A DNA stretch of 64,000 bases from Streptomyces sp. MUM 203J (lineage in GTDB: Bacteria > Actinomycetota > Actinomycetes > Streptomycetales > Streptomycetaceae): positions 26,477 to 90,476 of the forward strand of contig NZ_JADWYO010000019.1 in assembly GCF_022414595.1 (NCBI RefSeq), read 5' to 3'. Each line of letters starts with the position of its first letter. The stretch's first letter is position 1. The notes under the pieces were generated by a model. It did not search any database and had not been told where the DNA came from. It worked only from the letters and a program-made list of their open reading frames with translations. Shown one piece after another: positions 52,601-60,822 of this stretch. Made by a program: the position numbers and the translations under genes.

Positions 52601-53386
52601 GTGACTCCACCACCGACGCCGCCTTCCGGCCCTCCCCGCCGCACGCGGGGACGTGCCTGGGCGGTCGCATCGGGGCTCGCGTCCGTGCTGCTCGCGGGAG
52701 GGCTGTCGGCGGGGCTGTACGGCGCCCCCGTGGCACACGCGGACCAGACGCCCGCGCCGGGAGCGAGCGAGCCCGCCGCGCCCGGTCCCGACCCGGGGGA
52801 CACCGGTACGCCGTCCCCGGGGGAGCCCCCCGGAGACGGGGGCCGGGACGGAGACGGTGGCGGGACCGGGGGGTCCCCCGGGGTGTCGCCGGGGCCTTCC
52901 GGCGAGCCCTCGCCCGGCGTGTCGCCGGGGGCATCCGGCGGTGCCTCACCCGGCGGGCCCAGCGCCCGGCCCGGGCCATCGGTGCCGGTGCCGTCCATGG
53001 CCGGGCGGTCCGAGGGGGTGGGGAGGCCGCGGCCCGGGCGCAAACCGTTCCCCTTCCCCTTCCCGACGCGGCCGCCAGTATCGCCGTCGGCAAGCCCGTC
53101 CGTCTCCGCCTCTCATGCGGCGTCCGGCTCTCCCCGTACCAGAACGGCAACAGCTCCCGGCATCCGCTCCGACCCCGACGGCAGCTTCTGGGAGGCCGTG
53201 CCCGAGGCGGGGTCCCCTGCGGTCGTCCTGCCGTGGCACACGACCTCGCCCGGCCCGCGCCAGCAGGGCTCGCTGGCCGCGGGAAACACGTTCGACCGCC
53301 GGATCCCCGTCCTGACCTTCGGTGTTGGCCTGACACTGATGGGCGCGGGCTTCGGCTTCCTGGGCCTGCGGTTCCGCCGCCACTGA
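52601..53386 (+). CDS. Hypothetical exported wall-spanning protein
   Basis: 261 residues. An N-terminal hydrophobic segment (AVASGLASVLLAGGLSAGLY, then AHADQ, a possible signal cleavage), a long Pro/Gly/Ser-rich region, and a C-terminal membrane helix followed by LRFRRH. This is the plan of a wall-spanning, membrane-tethered protein without an LPXTG motif. GTG 52601 follows GGGAGGGGG. Function unknown. Confidence 0.65.
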   Translation: MTPPPTPPSGPPRRTRGRAWAVASGLASVLLAGGLSAGLYGAPVAHADQTPAPGASEPAAPGPDPGDTGTPSPGEPPGDGGRDGDGGGTGGSPGVSPGPSGEPSPGVSPGASGGASPGGPSARPGPSVPVPSMAGRSEGVGRPRPGRKPFPFPFPTRPPVSPSASPSVSASHAASGSPRTRTATAPGIRSDPDGSFWEAVPEAGSPAVVLPWHTTSPGPRQQGSLAAGNTFDRRIPVLTFGVGLTLMGAGFGFLGLRFRRH

Positions 53387-53504
53387 GCCCGCGGCAGTGA
53401 GCCCGCCGCCCCGCGGCATGTCCTTCTCCGGATCTCCCCACCCCCACGCGTCCTCCTCAAGGGGGACGCACCGGGTCCCTCCGCAGTCGGTTGCCCGTGT
53501 CGGC

Positions 53505-53528
53505 ATACTCGGTATACATACTGAGTAT
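53505..53528. promoter_or_regulatory. PadR-type operator overlapping a leaderless start
   Basis: ATACTC-N-GTAT-N2-ATAC-N-GAGTAT, a fully symmetric 24-bp site apart from its spacers. It covers a -10-like TATACA (53513-53518, 16 bp after TTGCCC) and reaches the PadR start codon, so the regulator probably blocks its own leaderless transcription. Confidence 0.75.
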
Positions 53529-54162
53529 GTCGATCCGCCACGGGCTTCTCGCCCTTCTCGAACACGGCCCGCGTTACGGCTCTCAGCTCCGTACGGAGTT
53601 CGAGTCCCGCACCGGTTCCACGTGGCCGCTCAATGTCGGCCAGGTCTACACGACCCTCAGTCGGCTGGAGCGCGACGGTCTGGTCACGCAGGACGGGGAG
53701 GACGGGGCGGGGCACCCGCTGTACGTGATCACAGACGCGGGGCGGGAAGAGCTGCGCACCTGGTTCGAGCAGCCCGTGGACCGGAGCAGTCCGGCACGGG
53801 ACGAGCTGGCCATCAAGCTGGCCATGGCGGTCGGCGCGCCCGGCGTGGACATCCGGAACGTCATCCAGGCCCAGCGGCGCCACACCGTGCGGGCGATGCA
53901 GGACTACACGCGCCTCAAGGCCCGGGCGCTGGCCGCGCTGGAGAGCGGGGCCGCCCAGGGAGCGGGGGAGCGGGACGACGTGGCCTGGCTGCTCGTCCTG
54001 GAGCAGCTGATCTTCCGCACCGAGGCCGAGGCGCGCTGGCTCGACCACTGTGAGGCGCGGCTGATCCGTCTCTCGGCCGCGGCGGCGGCGCGGCCCGGAC
54101 CGGCGAAGGGCCCGGCGCCCGCATCGGCGCCCGAGGCCGCCGCGAAGCACGCCACGCGCTGA
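53527..54162 (+). CDS. PadR-family transcriptional regulator
   Basis: 211 residues. Winged-helix domain SIRHGLLALLEHGPRYGSQL, VGQVYTTLSRLERDGLVTQD, GHPLYVITDAGREELRTWFE; C-terminal dimerisation helices; an Ala/Pro-rich end. ATG 53527 is set by the operator and the family N-terminus rather than 53491. PadR proteins typically repress a neighbouring transporter; here the ABC exporter follows 115 bp downstream. Confidence 0.92.
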   Translation: MSIRHGLLALLEHGPRYGSQLRTEFESRTGSTWPLNVGQVYTTLSRLERDGLVTQDGEDGAGHPLYVITDAGREELRTWFEQPVDRSSPARDELAIKLAMAVGAPGVDIRNVIQAQRRHTVRAMQDYTRLKARALAALESGAAQGAGERDDVAWLLVLEQLIFRTEAEARWLDHCEARLIRLSAAAAARPGPAKGPAPASAPEAAAKHATR

Positions 54163-54277
54163 TCACCCGCCGGCCTCGGGAGAACACTCCGTCGCCCTCC
54201 ACCACTTCCTCGCTCATCAGAAACACCAGACCACTCCGTACGCGCCACCGTGCCCGTACGCCAAGGGGGACCCTTCG

Positions 54278-55126
54278 ATGCCATCACCCATGTCACATCC
54301 GACGCATGTGCCACAGAAGCCCGTCCTGCAACTCCGGCAGCTGACACGGGTCCACGGCACCGGCGCCACCGAGGTGCACGCGCTGCGCGGCATCGACCTC
54401 GCCGTCCTCCCCGGCGAGCTGGTCGCCGTCATGGGCCCCTCCGGCTCCGGGAAGTCCACGCTCCTCACCCTCGCGGGCGGCCTGGACCGCCCCACCTCCG
54501 GCCAGGTGATCGTCGAGGACACCGACATCAGCACCGCCGACCGCCGTACGCTCGCCGCGCTCCGCCGCCGCAGCATCGGCTACGTCTTCCAGGACTACAA
54601 CCTCGTTCCGGCGCTCACCGCCGCCGAGAACGTCGCCCTGCCGCGCGAGCTGGACGGTGTCTCCGCCCGCAAGGCGCGCACCGAGGCCCTCGCCGCTCTG
54701 GAGGAGATGAGCCTGGGTCACCTCGCTGACCGCTTCCCCGACGAGATGTCAGGCGGTCAGCAGCAGCGCATCGCCATCGCCCGCGCCCTCGTCGGTGACC
54801 GGCGCCTCGTCCTGGCCGACGAGCCGACCGGCGCGCTCGACTCGGAGACCGGCGAGTCGGTGCTGGCCCTGCTGCGGGCCCGGTGCGACGCGGGCGCCGC
54901 CGCCGTCCTCGTCACCCATGAGCCGCGCTTCGCCGCGTGGGCGGACCGTGTGATCTTCCTCCGGGACGGCGCGGTCGTCGACCAGACCGTACGGAGCGAC
55001 GCCGACTCCCTGCTCACCACCGCCCGGACAGCGGGCGGCCCCGCGCGTCTGCCGGGCAGTGGACAGACGGACTCCGGGCAGTCCGGCACCGGCCAGGCGG
55101 GCTTCGGGCAGGCGGGCTCGCTGTGA
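54278..55126 (+). CDS. ABC transporter ATP-binding protein (MacB/LolD type)
   Basis: 282 residues. Walker A GPSGSGKST, Q loop VFQDYNLVPALTAAENV, signature MSGGQQQRIAIARAL, Walker B LVLADEPTGALDSETGE, and H loop VTHEPRFA. The C-terminal 35 residues are a Gly/Ser/Gln-rich extension. AAGGGGG lies 9 nt before ATG 54278. It overlaps the permease start (GTGA). Confidence 0.94.
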   Translation: MPSPMSHPTHVPQKPVLQLRQLTRVHGTGATEVHALRGIDLAVLPGELVAVMGPSGSGKSTLLTLAGGLDRPTSGQVIVEDTDISTADRRTLAALRRRSIGYVFQDYNLVPALTAAENVALPRELDGVSARKARTEALAALEEMSLGHLADRFPDEMSGGQQQRIAIARALVGDRRLVLADEPTGALDSETGESVLALLRARCDAGAAAVLVTHEPRFAAWADRVIFLRDGAVVDQTVRSDADSLLTTARTAGGPARLPGSGQTDSGQSGTGQAGFGQAGSL

Positions 55127-57984
55127 CGAACTGGCTCCACTCCTGGCGCGCCGCAGTGCGGATCGCCCGCCGCGACGCCTGGCGTTTCAAGGGCCGCAGT
55201 TTCCTGGTACTGGCCATGATCGCCCTGCCGATCCTCGGCGTGAGCGCCGCCGACCTGACCCTGCGCAGCGCGCAGCTGTCCCCGCAGGAGAAGGCGACCC
55301 GCATCCTCGGCGGCGCCGACGCCCAGTTCCACGACCCGGGCATGGCCGGCCAGCCCATCCTGCAGAGCCCGGACGGCGAGAACTACACGCTGGCGCACGA
55401 TCCCGAGGACGGGGAGGACTGGCCGGACGGCGCGACCGACGTGACCAAGGTCGTCCCGTCCGGCGCGACGGTCCTGGCCGACACCGCCGGGCAGGCGCGG
55501 CTTCGCACCGCCCACGGCCTGCTGAACGCCGACGTCCGCGAATTCGAAGCCGACGCCCCCATGGCCCGCGGGATCATGAACCTCCTCGACGGACGCTTCC
55601 CGGACCGGGACGACGAGGTCGCCGTCACCAGCCGCTTCCTGGAGGACAGCGGTCTGAGCGTCGGTTCAGCACTCGCCGCGCGGGACTTCGACCGTGAGTA
55701 CCGGATCGTCGGCACCTACGAGCTGCCGGGCGACCTCAAGTCCATCCAGGTCAACTTCCTGCCGGGCGCCTTCCTCACCCCGTACGAGAAGGCGCTCAAG
55801 GCCGCCGGGCGGAGCGGCGGCGAGCCGTTCACCAGCTACCTGGTGAAACTCGGGAACAGCGATGGTTTCACGTGGAACATGGTCAAGGAGGCCAACGGCA
55901 GGGGCGTCCGGGTCGTGTCCCGGGCGGTGCTGATCGACCCGCCGGAGCGCTCCGAGGTGCCGCTGTTCCAGAGTGACCACTGGGGAATGTACGAGGGGAG
56001 CAGCAGCGCCGAGCAGGCCGCGCTCATGGCCACGGCGACCGTCGTCGGCCTCGCCATGCTGGAGATCTGCCTGCTGGCCGGGCCCGCCTTCGCGGTCGGC
56101 GCCCGCCGCTCGCGCCGTCAGCTGGGCCTGGTGGGCGCCAACGGCGGCGACCGGCGGCACATCCGCTCCATCGTTCTGGCCGGTGGCCTGGTGATCGGTG
56201 TGGCGGCCGCCGTCGTCGGCACGGTGCTCGGTGTGATCCTCACGTTCGCGCTTCAGCCGGTGCTGGAGGGCACGATCGGGCGGCGTTTCGGGTCCTTCGA
56301 CATCCGGCCGCTGGAGCTGTTCGGCATCGGGCTGCTCGCCGTCCTGACGGGTCTGCTCGCCGCGATCGTGCCCGCTGTCAACGCGTCCCGCGAGACCGTG
56401 CTGGCCTCGCTCACCGGGCGGCGTGGCGTACGCCGCAGCAGCCGCACGCTGCCCGTCGTCGGTCTGATCGTCGCGCTGCTCGGCGCCGCCGTCGCCCTGT
56501 ACGGGTCGGTGTTCAGCGACGAGTTCGTCATCGTGGCCGGTGGCAGCGCCCTCGCGGAGCTGGGCGTGGTCGCCATGACGCCCATGCTGGTGGGGCTGTT
56601 CGGCCGGGTCGGCCGCTGGCTCCCGCTGTCGCCGCGGCTGGCCCTGCGTGACGCTGTGCGCAACCGGGGCCGTACGGCGCCCGCGGTGGCAGCGGTCCTG
56701 GCCGCGGTCGCGGGCACGGTCGCCGTCGCCACCTACGCGGCCAGCGCCGATGCCACCGACCGCGCGGAGTACGAGGCCCAGCTGCCCTACGGGGCCGTCG
56801 CCGCACTGGTGACCGAGGACAGCGGCCGGGACGTGCCGACGGTCCGGGACGCCGTGCAGAAGCACCTGCCCGTCGACGTCCGCGCCGACGTGTCCGCTGT
56901 CACGGTCGGCAAACCGGGCTGCAATCCCGAGGGCGGCGGCGCCGACCGCTGCGGCCGGGTCGAGGTGGTCGTACCGAAGGCGAACGAGTGCCCCCTGTGG
57001 GACTCGCCCGAGGCCGAGGAGAAGTTCTCCGTGGCGGAACGCCGCGAGCTGGCCCAGGACTGGCGCTGTCAGCCCCGCCGCTACCAGTTCGTCCCCACGG
57101 ACGAGGGCCTCGTCGTCGGTGACGAGAACCTCCTGAAGGTCCTCGGGGTCGACGAGCCGAACGCGGCGAAGACCCTCGCCGAAGGCGGCGTCGTCTCCTT
57201 CTGGCGGAGCTGGATCGACGAGCAGGACACGGTCTCGCTCAAACTGATCACCGACCCGGAGGAGGCGGACCGCGCCTATGACGGGGATCGGGAGCCCAAG
57301 GGCGAGGTGAAGTCGTTCCCCGCCTACCGGGTCCCGGACGGCGAGACCCGCTCGTACGGCATAGCGGGGATCGTCAGCCAGGACACCGCGAAGGCCACGG
57401 GAATGACGGTGACACCGCTCGGGTCGTACTACACCACCCACGAACTGCCGGGCGCCGAGCAGCGGCAGAAGCTCGACGAGGCGCTGGCGAAGACCGGTGT
57501 CGACATCTACCTGCACGTCGAGGAGGGCTACGTCAGCAAGTCCGGCATCGTGCTGCTGGCCCTCACCGTGTTCGCGGGACTGGTCACGATCGGCGCGGCC
57601 GGCATCGCCACCGGGCTGGCCCAGGCCGACGCCGAAGCCGATCTGCGGACACTGGCCGCCGTCGGCGCCCCCACCCGGGTACGCCGTACGCTCAGCGGCT
57701 TCCAGTGCGGGGTCGTGGCGGCGATGGGTGTGCTGCTCGGGTCCGCGGCGGGCGTCCTGCCCGCGATCGGGCTGCGGCTCACCGAGCGGCGCCAGGCGAT
57801 GGGCTGGTACCAGGAGGCGCTCGACGGGGGGCACACGATCTTCTCGGATCCCCCGTCGGTGCCGATCGTCGTCCCGTGGGGGACCCTGGGCACCCTGCTG
57901 GTCGCCGTGCCGCTCGGAGCGGCGCTGCTCGCCGCCCTCCTCACCCGCTCGCGCGGGGCGGTCGCCCGGCGGGCGGAGACGTAG
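55123..57984 (+). CDS. FtsX-family ABC transporter permease
   Basis: 953 residues with two FtsX/MacB-type modules: an N-terminal helix and large outside domain, three helices near 305-460, then a second helix/outside domain and helices at the C-terminus (LLALTVFAGLVTIGAAGIAT, VAMGVLLGSAAGVLPAI region). Such exporters move lipoproteins or peptides or sense antimicrobial peptides. GTG 55123 (TNWLHSWRAAVRIARRDAWR) overlaps the ATPase stop. A parS-like sequence lies inside at 55865. Confidence 0.9.
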   Translation: MTNWLHSWRAAVRIARRDAWRFKGRSFLVLAMIALPILGVSAADLTLRSAQLSPQEKATRILGGADAQFHDPGMAGQPILQSPDGENYTLAHDPEDGEDWPDGATDVTKVVPSGATVLADTAGQARLRTAHGLLNADVREFEADAPMARGIMNLLDGRFPDRDDEVAVTSRFLEDSGLSVGSALAARDFDREYRIVGTYELPGDLKSIQVNFLPGAFLTPYEKALKAAGRSGGEPFTSYLVKLGNSDGFTWNMVKEANGRGVRVVSRAVLIDPPERSEVPLFQSDHWGMYEGSSSAEQAALMATATVVGLAMLEICLLAGPAFAVGARRSRRQLGLVGANGGDRRHIRSIVLAGGLVIGVAAAVVGTVLGVILTFALQPVLEGTIGRRFGSFDIRPLELFGIGLLAVLTGLLAAIVPAVNASRETVLASLTGRRGVRRSSRTLPVVGLIVALLGAAVALYGSVFSDEFVIVAGGSALAELGVVAMTPMLVGLFGRVGRWLPLSPRLALRDAVRNRGRTAPAVAAVLAAVAGTVAVATYAASADATDRAEYEAQLPYGAVAALVTEDSGRDVPTVRDAVQKHLPVDVRADVSAVTVGKPGCNPEGGGADRCGRVEVVVPKANECPLWDSPEAEEKFSVAERRELAQDWRCQPRRYQFVPTDEGLVVGDENLLKVLGVDEPNAAKTLAEGGVVSFWRSWIDEQDTVSLKLITDPEEADRAYDGDREPKGEVKSFPAYRVPDGETRSYGIAGIVSQDTAKATGMTVTPLGSYYTTHELPGAEQRQKLDEALAKTGVDIYLHVEEGYVSKSGIVLLALTVFAGLVTIGAAGIATGLAQADAEADLRTLAAVGAPTRVRRTLSGFQCGVVAAMGVLLGSAAGVLPAIGLRLTERRQAMGWYQEALDGGHTIFSDPPSVPIVVPWGTLGTLLVAVPLGAALLAALLTRSRGAVARRAET
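55865..55878. other. parS-like ParB site, one mismatch
   Basis: GTTTCACGTGGAAC differs by one base from the Streptomyces parS core GTTTCACGTGAAAC. It lies within the FtsX-type permease gene. Confidence 0.5.
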
Positions 57985-58001
57985 CGGAGACGTGACGGGC
58001 T

Positions 58002-58044
58002 TGTGCCCCTGCGCGAGGGTGGATCAGCTCCGCGCAGGGGCACA
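58002..58044 (+). terminator. Terminator of the ABC transporter operon
   Basis: Perfect 13-bp arms TGTGCCCCTGCGC (58002-58014) and GCGCAGGGGCACA (58032-58044), between the permease stop and bpa. Confidence 0.7.
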
Positions 58045-58080
58045 CCGCTGCTTGACGCGTCGGTACGAGAGAATGGGCGC

Positions 58081-58626
58081 ATGGAGATGCCGAGGAACGA
58101 ACGGTCGCAGGAAAGCCCGCATGTTCTCATCGTCGGACAGGACGGAATGGCGCTCGGCGGCGGTGAGGGGGACGGGGAGTCCCGCGAGGTTCCGGTCACG
58201 GACATGGTCGAGCAGCCCGCGAAGGTCATGCGGATCGGCAGCATGATCAAACAGCTGCTCGAGGAGGTCCGCGCGGCACCTCTGGACGAGGCGAGCCGGG
58301 TCCGGCTGAAGGAGATCCACCACAGCTCGGTGAAAGAGCTGGAGGAGGGGCTGGCGCCGGAACTGGTCGAGGAGCTGGAACGGCTCTCCCTGCCGTTCAC
58401 CGAGGAAGCGGTGCCGTCGGAGGCGGAACTGCGGATCGCCCAGGCTCAGTTGGTGGGCTGGCTGGAAGGTCTCTTCCACGGGATCCAGACCGCGCTGTTC
58501 GCCCAGCAGATGGCGGCCCGCGCCCAGTTGGAGCAGATGCGGCGGGCGCTTCCGCCGGGTGTCGCCGCCCCGGAGGAGGACGACGAGCACGGCCCCGCCC
58601 ACCGCTCGGGCGGCCCGTACCTGTGA
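58081..58626 (+). CDS. bpa: Bacterial proteasome activator Bpa/PafE (DUF2587)
   Basis: 181 residues of DUF2587. It forms a ring that opens the 20S proteasome for ATP-independent degradation. Core helices: VMRIGSMIKQLLEEVRAAPL, HHSSVKELEEGLAPELVEEL, AQLVGWLEGLFHGIQTALFA. The C-terminus is GPYL, close to the GQYL tail that docks into the proteasome in Mycobacterium. ATG 58081 is preferred to 58003. Confidence 0.92.
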   Translation: MEMPRNERSQESPHVLIVGQDGMALGGGEGDGESREVPVTDMVEQPAKVMRIGSMIKQLLEEVRAAPLDEASRVRLKEIHHSSVKELEEGLAPELVEELERLSLPFTEEAVPSEAELRIAQAQLVGWLEGLFHGIQTALFAQQMAARAQLEQMRRALPPGVAAPEEDDEHGPAHRSGGPYL

Positions 58627-58655
58627 CACACGCCTGAACCACCCGGCTGACGGTC

Positions 58656-58691
58656 AGCGGCCCGGCACTCCACACGGAGCGCCGGGCCGCT
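58656..58691. terminator. Hairpin between bpa and the convergent quinone reductase gene
   Basis: AGCGGCCCGGC (58656-58666) and GCCGGGCCGCT (58681-58691), 14-nt loop; likely works in both directions. Confidence 0.7.
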
Positions 58692-58745
58692 GTCTGCCAC
58701 CCCGTGTCGCCGGCCCGGTCGGCACGTCTGCCGCCGGTGTGGCGG

Positions 58746-59735
58746 TCAGACCGCCGACGGGGCGGTCAGCAGCACCTTGCCGACATGGTCGCTCTGCTCC
58801 AGTGCCCGGTGGGCCTCGGCCGCCTCCGTCATCGGGAACACCCGGTCCACGACGGGACGGACCGTGCCCGCGGCGATCAGCGGCCAGACATGCTCCCGCA
58901 CGGCGGCCACGATGGCCGCCTTCTCCGTCTGCGGGCGGCCTCGCAGCGAGGTCGCCGTGACGGCGACGCGCTTGGCGAGCATCGCCCCGAGATTCACCTC
59001 GGCCTTCCGGCCGCCCTGGAGGCCGATGATGGCGAGCCGTCCGTTGAGGGCCAGTGCCTGGATGTTCCGGTCCAGGTACTTGGCGCCGATGATGTCGAGG
59101 ATGACGTCCGCCCCGGCGCCGTCCGTCGCCTTGCGCAGCTCCTCCACGAAGTCCTGCTCGTGGTAGTCGATGAGAACGTCCGCACCCAGCTCGGCACAGC
59201 GGGCCAGCTTCTCCGGGCTTCCGGCCGTCACGGCAACCCTGGCGCCGACGGCCTTGCCGAGCTGGATCGCCATCGTGCCGATGCCGCTCGCCCCGCCGTG
59301 CACCAGCAGCGTCTCGCCGGGCCGCAGGTGGGCCACCATGAAGACGTTGGACCAGACCGTCGCGGCCACCTCCGGCAGCGCCGCCGCCGTCACCAGGTCG
59401 ACGCCCTTCGGCACGGGCAGCAGTTGCCCGGCCGGGACGACCGTCTTCTCGGCGTAGCCGCCACCGGCGAGCAGGGCGCACACCTCGTCACCGACGAGCC
59501 AGCCGGACACGCCGGGGCCGAGGGCGGCGATCCGGCCGGAGCACTCCAGGCCCGGGTACGCGGGGGCGCCGTCCGGCGGCGGGTAGAAGCCCTGCCGCTG
59601 GAGCAGATCGGCGCGGTTGACGGCGCTGGCCGCCACCTCGACGAGCACCTCGCCCTCGCCGGGCACGGGATCGGGGACCTCGGCCCAGACAAGCGCCTCG
59701 GGGCCACCGGGTTCGGGAATCGTGATCGCACGCAT
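58746..59735 (-). CDS. NAD(P)H-quinone oxidoreductase, zinc-independent MDR family (PIG3 type)
   Basis: 329 residues. MDR fold with NRADLLQRQGFYPPPDGAP and PGLECSGRIAALGPGVSGW, then the Rossmann part LLVHGGASGIGTMAIQLGKA and VTAGSPEKLARCAELGADVL. No structural zinc cysteines, as in the quinone reductase/TP53I3 branch. Expected to reduce quinones with NADPH. Single gene, 9 bp after the K+ channel gene start region ends downstream of it on the same strand. Confidence 0.9.
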   Translation of the reverse strand: MRAITIPEPGGPEALVWAEVPDPVPGEGEVLVEVAASAVNRADLLQRQGFYPPPDGAPAYPGLECSGRIAALGPGVSGWLVGDEVCALLAGGGYAEKTVVPAGQLLPVPKGVDLVTAAALPEVAATVWSNVFMVAHLRPGETLLVHGGASGIGTMAIQLGKAVGARVAVTAGSPEKLARCAELGADVLIDYHEQDFVEELRKATDGAGADVILDIIGAKYLDRNIQALALNGRLAIIGLQGGRKAEVNLGAMLAKRVAVTATSLRGRPQTEKAAIVAAVREHVWPLIAAGTVRPVVDRVFPMTEAAEAHRALEQSDHVGKVLLTAPSAV

Positions 59736-59744
59736 GGCGCGAGG

Positions 59745-60815
59745 CTACTCCGCGGAGTTGGCGGCGTCGGCGCTGTCGGCGGCGCGCACGATCGTGATGA
59801 CCCGGTCGGTGAGCTGCAGGGGGCTCGACTCCGGGTCGTCGTAGGCGATCAGCCGGTGTCCGCGCAGCACGCTCACCACCAGGTCGTCCGTGTCCCGTAC
59901 GCTCCGCCCGGCCTCCGTCTTGGTCACCGGCCGCTCCACGATGTCCAGCCCGGTGCCGCGCTGGATGAGGCCCTCCAGCACGGTTCCGGTGCTGGGGCTC
60001 AGCACCGACATGCCGAGCAGCCGTCCCGCGGCGCTGGCGCTGGTGATGACCGCGTCGGCTCCGGACTGGCGCAGCAGTGGCGCGTTCTCCTCCTCCCGTA
60101 CCGCGGCGACGATCTTGGCGTGCTTGTTGAGCTGCCGCGCGGTGAGGGTGACCAGCACGGCCGTGTCGTCCCGCTGGGTGGCGACGATGACCTGAGCGGC
60201 CTTCTGAACCTGCGCGCGCCGCAGCACATCGCTGCGGGTCGCGTCTCCGAGGACGCCGGTGAACCCGTCGGCGTTGGCCAGGTCGATCACGCCGCTGCTG
60301 GGGTCGACGACCACGACCTGGTCCTTCTTCAGTCCGGTCGCGCTCAGCGTCTCCAGCGCGGAGCGGCCCTTCGTACCGAAGCCGACGACGACGGTGTGGT
60401 CACGCAAGGCGGTCCTCCAGCGTTTCTGCCGCCACTCCTGGCGGGTGCGCTCGGCCAGCACTTCCAGAGTGGTGCCGACCAGGATGATCAGGAAGATCAC
60501 GCGCAGCGGTGTGACGATCAGGATGTTGATCAGCCGGGCCGTGTCCGTCACGGGGACGATGTCGCCGTACCCGGTGGTCGACAGCGTGACGGTCGCGTAG
60601 TAGACGGCGTCCAGGACGCTGACATGGCCGTCGAGACCGTCCTTGTAGCCGTCCCGGTCCACCAGCACGATCAGGACGGTGAGGACCAGGACCAGGAAGG
60701 CGAGGGCAAGCCTCAGGGCCACCTGGCGCAGGGGGTGTTCGACGATCCGGCGGGGCAGCTTCACCTGGCCACTGGGCAGGTAGCCACGTATCGGGGTGGT
60801 ACGGGGACGTTTCAC
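59745..60815 (-). CDS. Potassium channel with RCK (TrkA) domain
   Basis: 356 residues. Two membrane helices flank the pore with selectivity filter TTGYGDIVP; the cytoplasmic part has the RCK Rossmann motif VVVGFGTKGRSALETL and a TrkA-C-like end. GTG 60815 (KRPRTTPIRGYLP) overlaps the moeA stop (GTGA), and the parS core covers this junction. The quinone reductase gene follows 9 bp downstream. Confidence 0.92.
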   Translation of the reverse strand: MKRPRTTPIRGYLPSGQVKLPRRIVEHPLRQVALRLALAFLVLVLTVLIVLVDRDGYKDGLDGHVSVLDAVYYATVTLSTTGYGDIVPVTDTARLINILIVTPLRVIFLIILVGTTLEVLAERTRQEWRQKRWRTALRDHTVVVGFGTKGRSALETLSATGLKKDQVVVVDPSSGVIDLANADGFTGVLGDATRSDVLRRAQVQKAAQVIVATQRDDTAVLVTLTARQLNKHAKIVAAVREEENAPLLRQSGADAVITSASAAGRLLGMSVLSPSTGTVLEGLIQRGTGLDIVERPVTKTEAGRSVRDTDDLVVSVLRGHRLIAYDDPESSPLQLTDRVITIVRAADSADAANSAE

Positions 60816-60822
60816 GTGAAAC
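60809..60822. other. parS: Perfect parS core (ParB binding site)
   Basis: GTTTCACGTGAAAC, a 14-bp palindrome identical to the Streptomyces parS core. It spans the moeA stop codon and the start codon of the potassium channel gene. In Streptomyces these sites cluster around oriC. Confidence 0.88.

Noticed and set aside
53622..53635. Further parS site (TTCCACGTGGCC)
   Set aside because: Only the CACGTG centre and few flanking bases match; likewise the CACGTG at about 18396, 43924, 46957 and 51497.
54937..55122. Extended 1015-residue start for the FtsX permease
   Set aside because: The extra part overlaps the ABC ATPase in another frame; GTG 55123 with the GTGA overlap and a typical N-terminus is far better.
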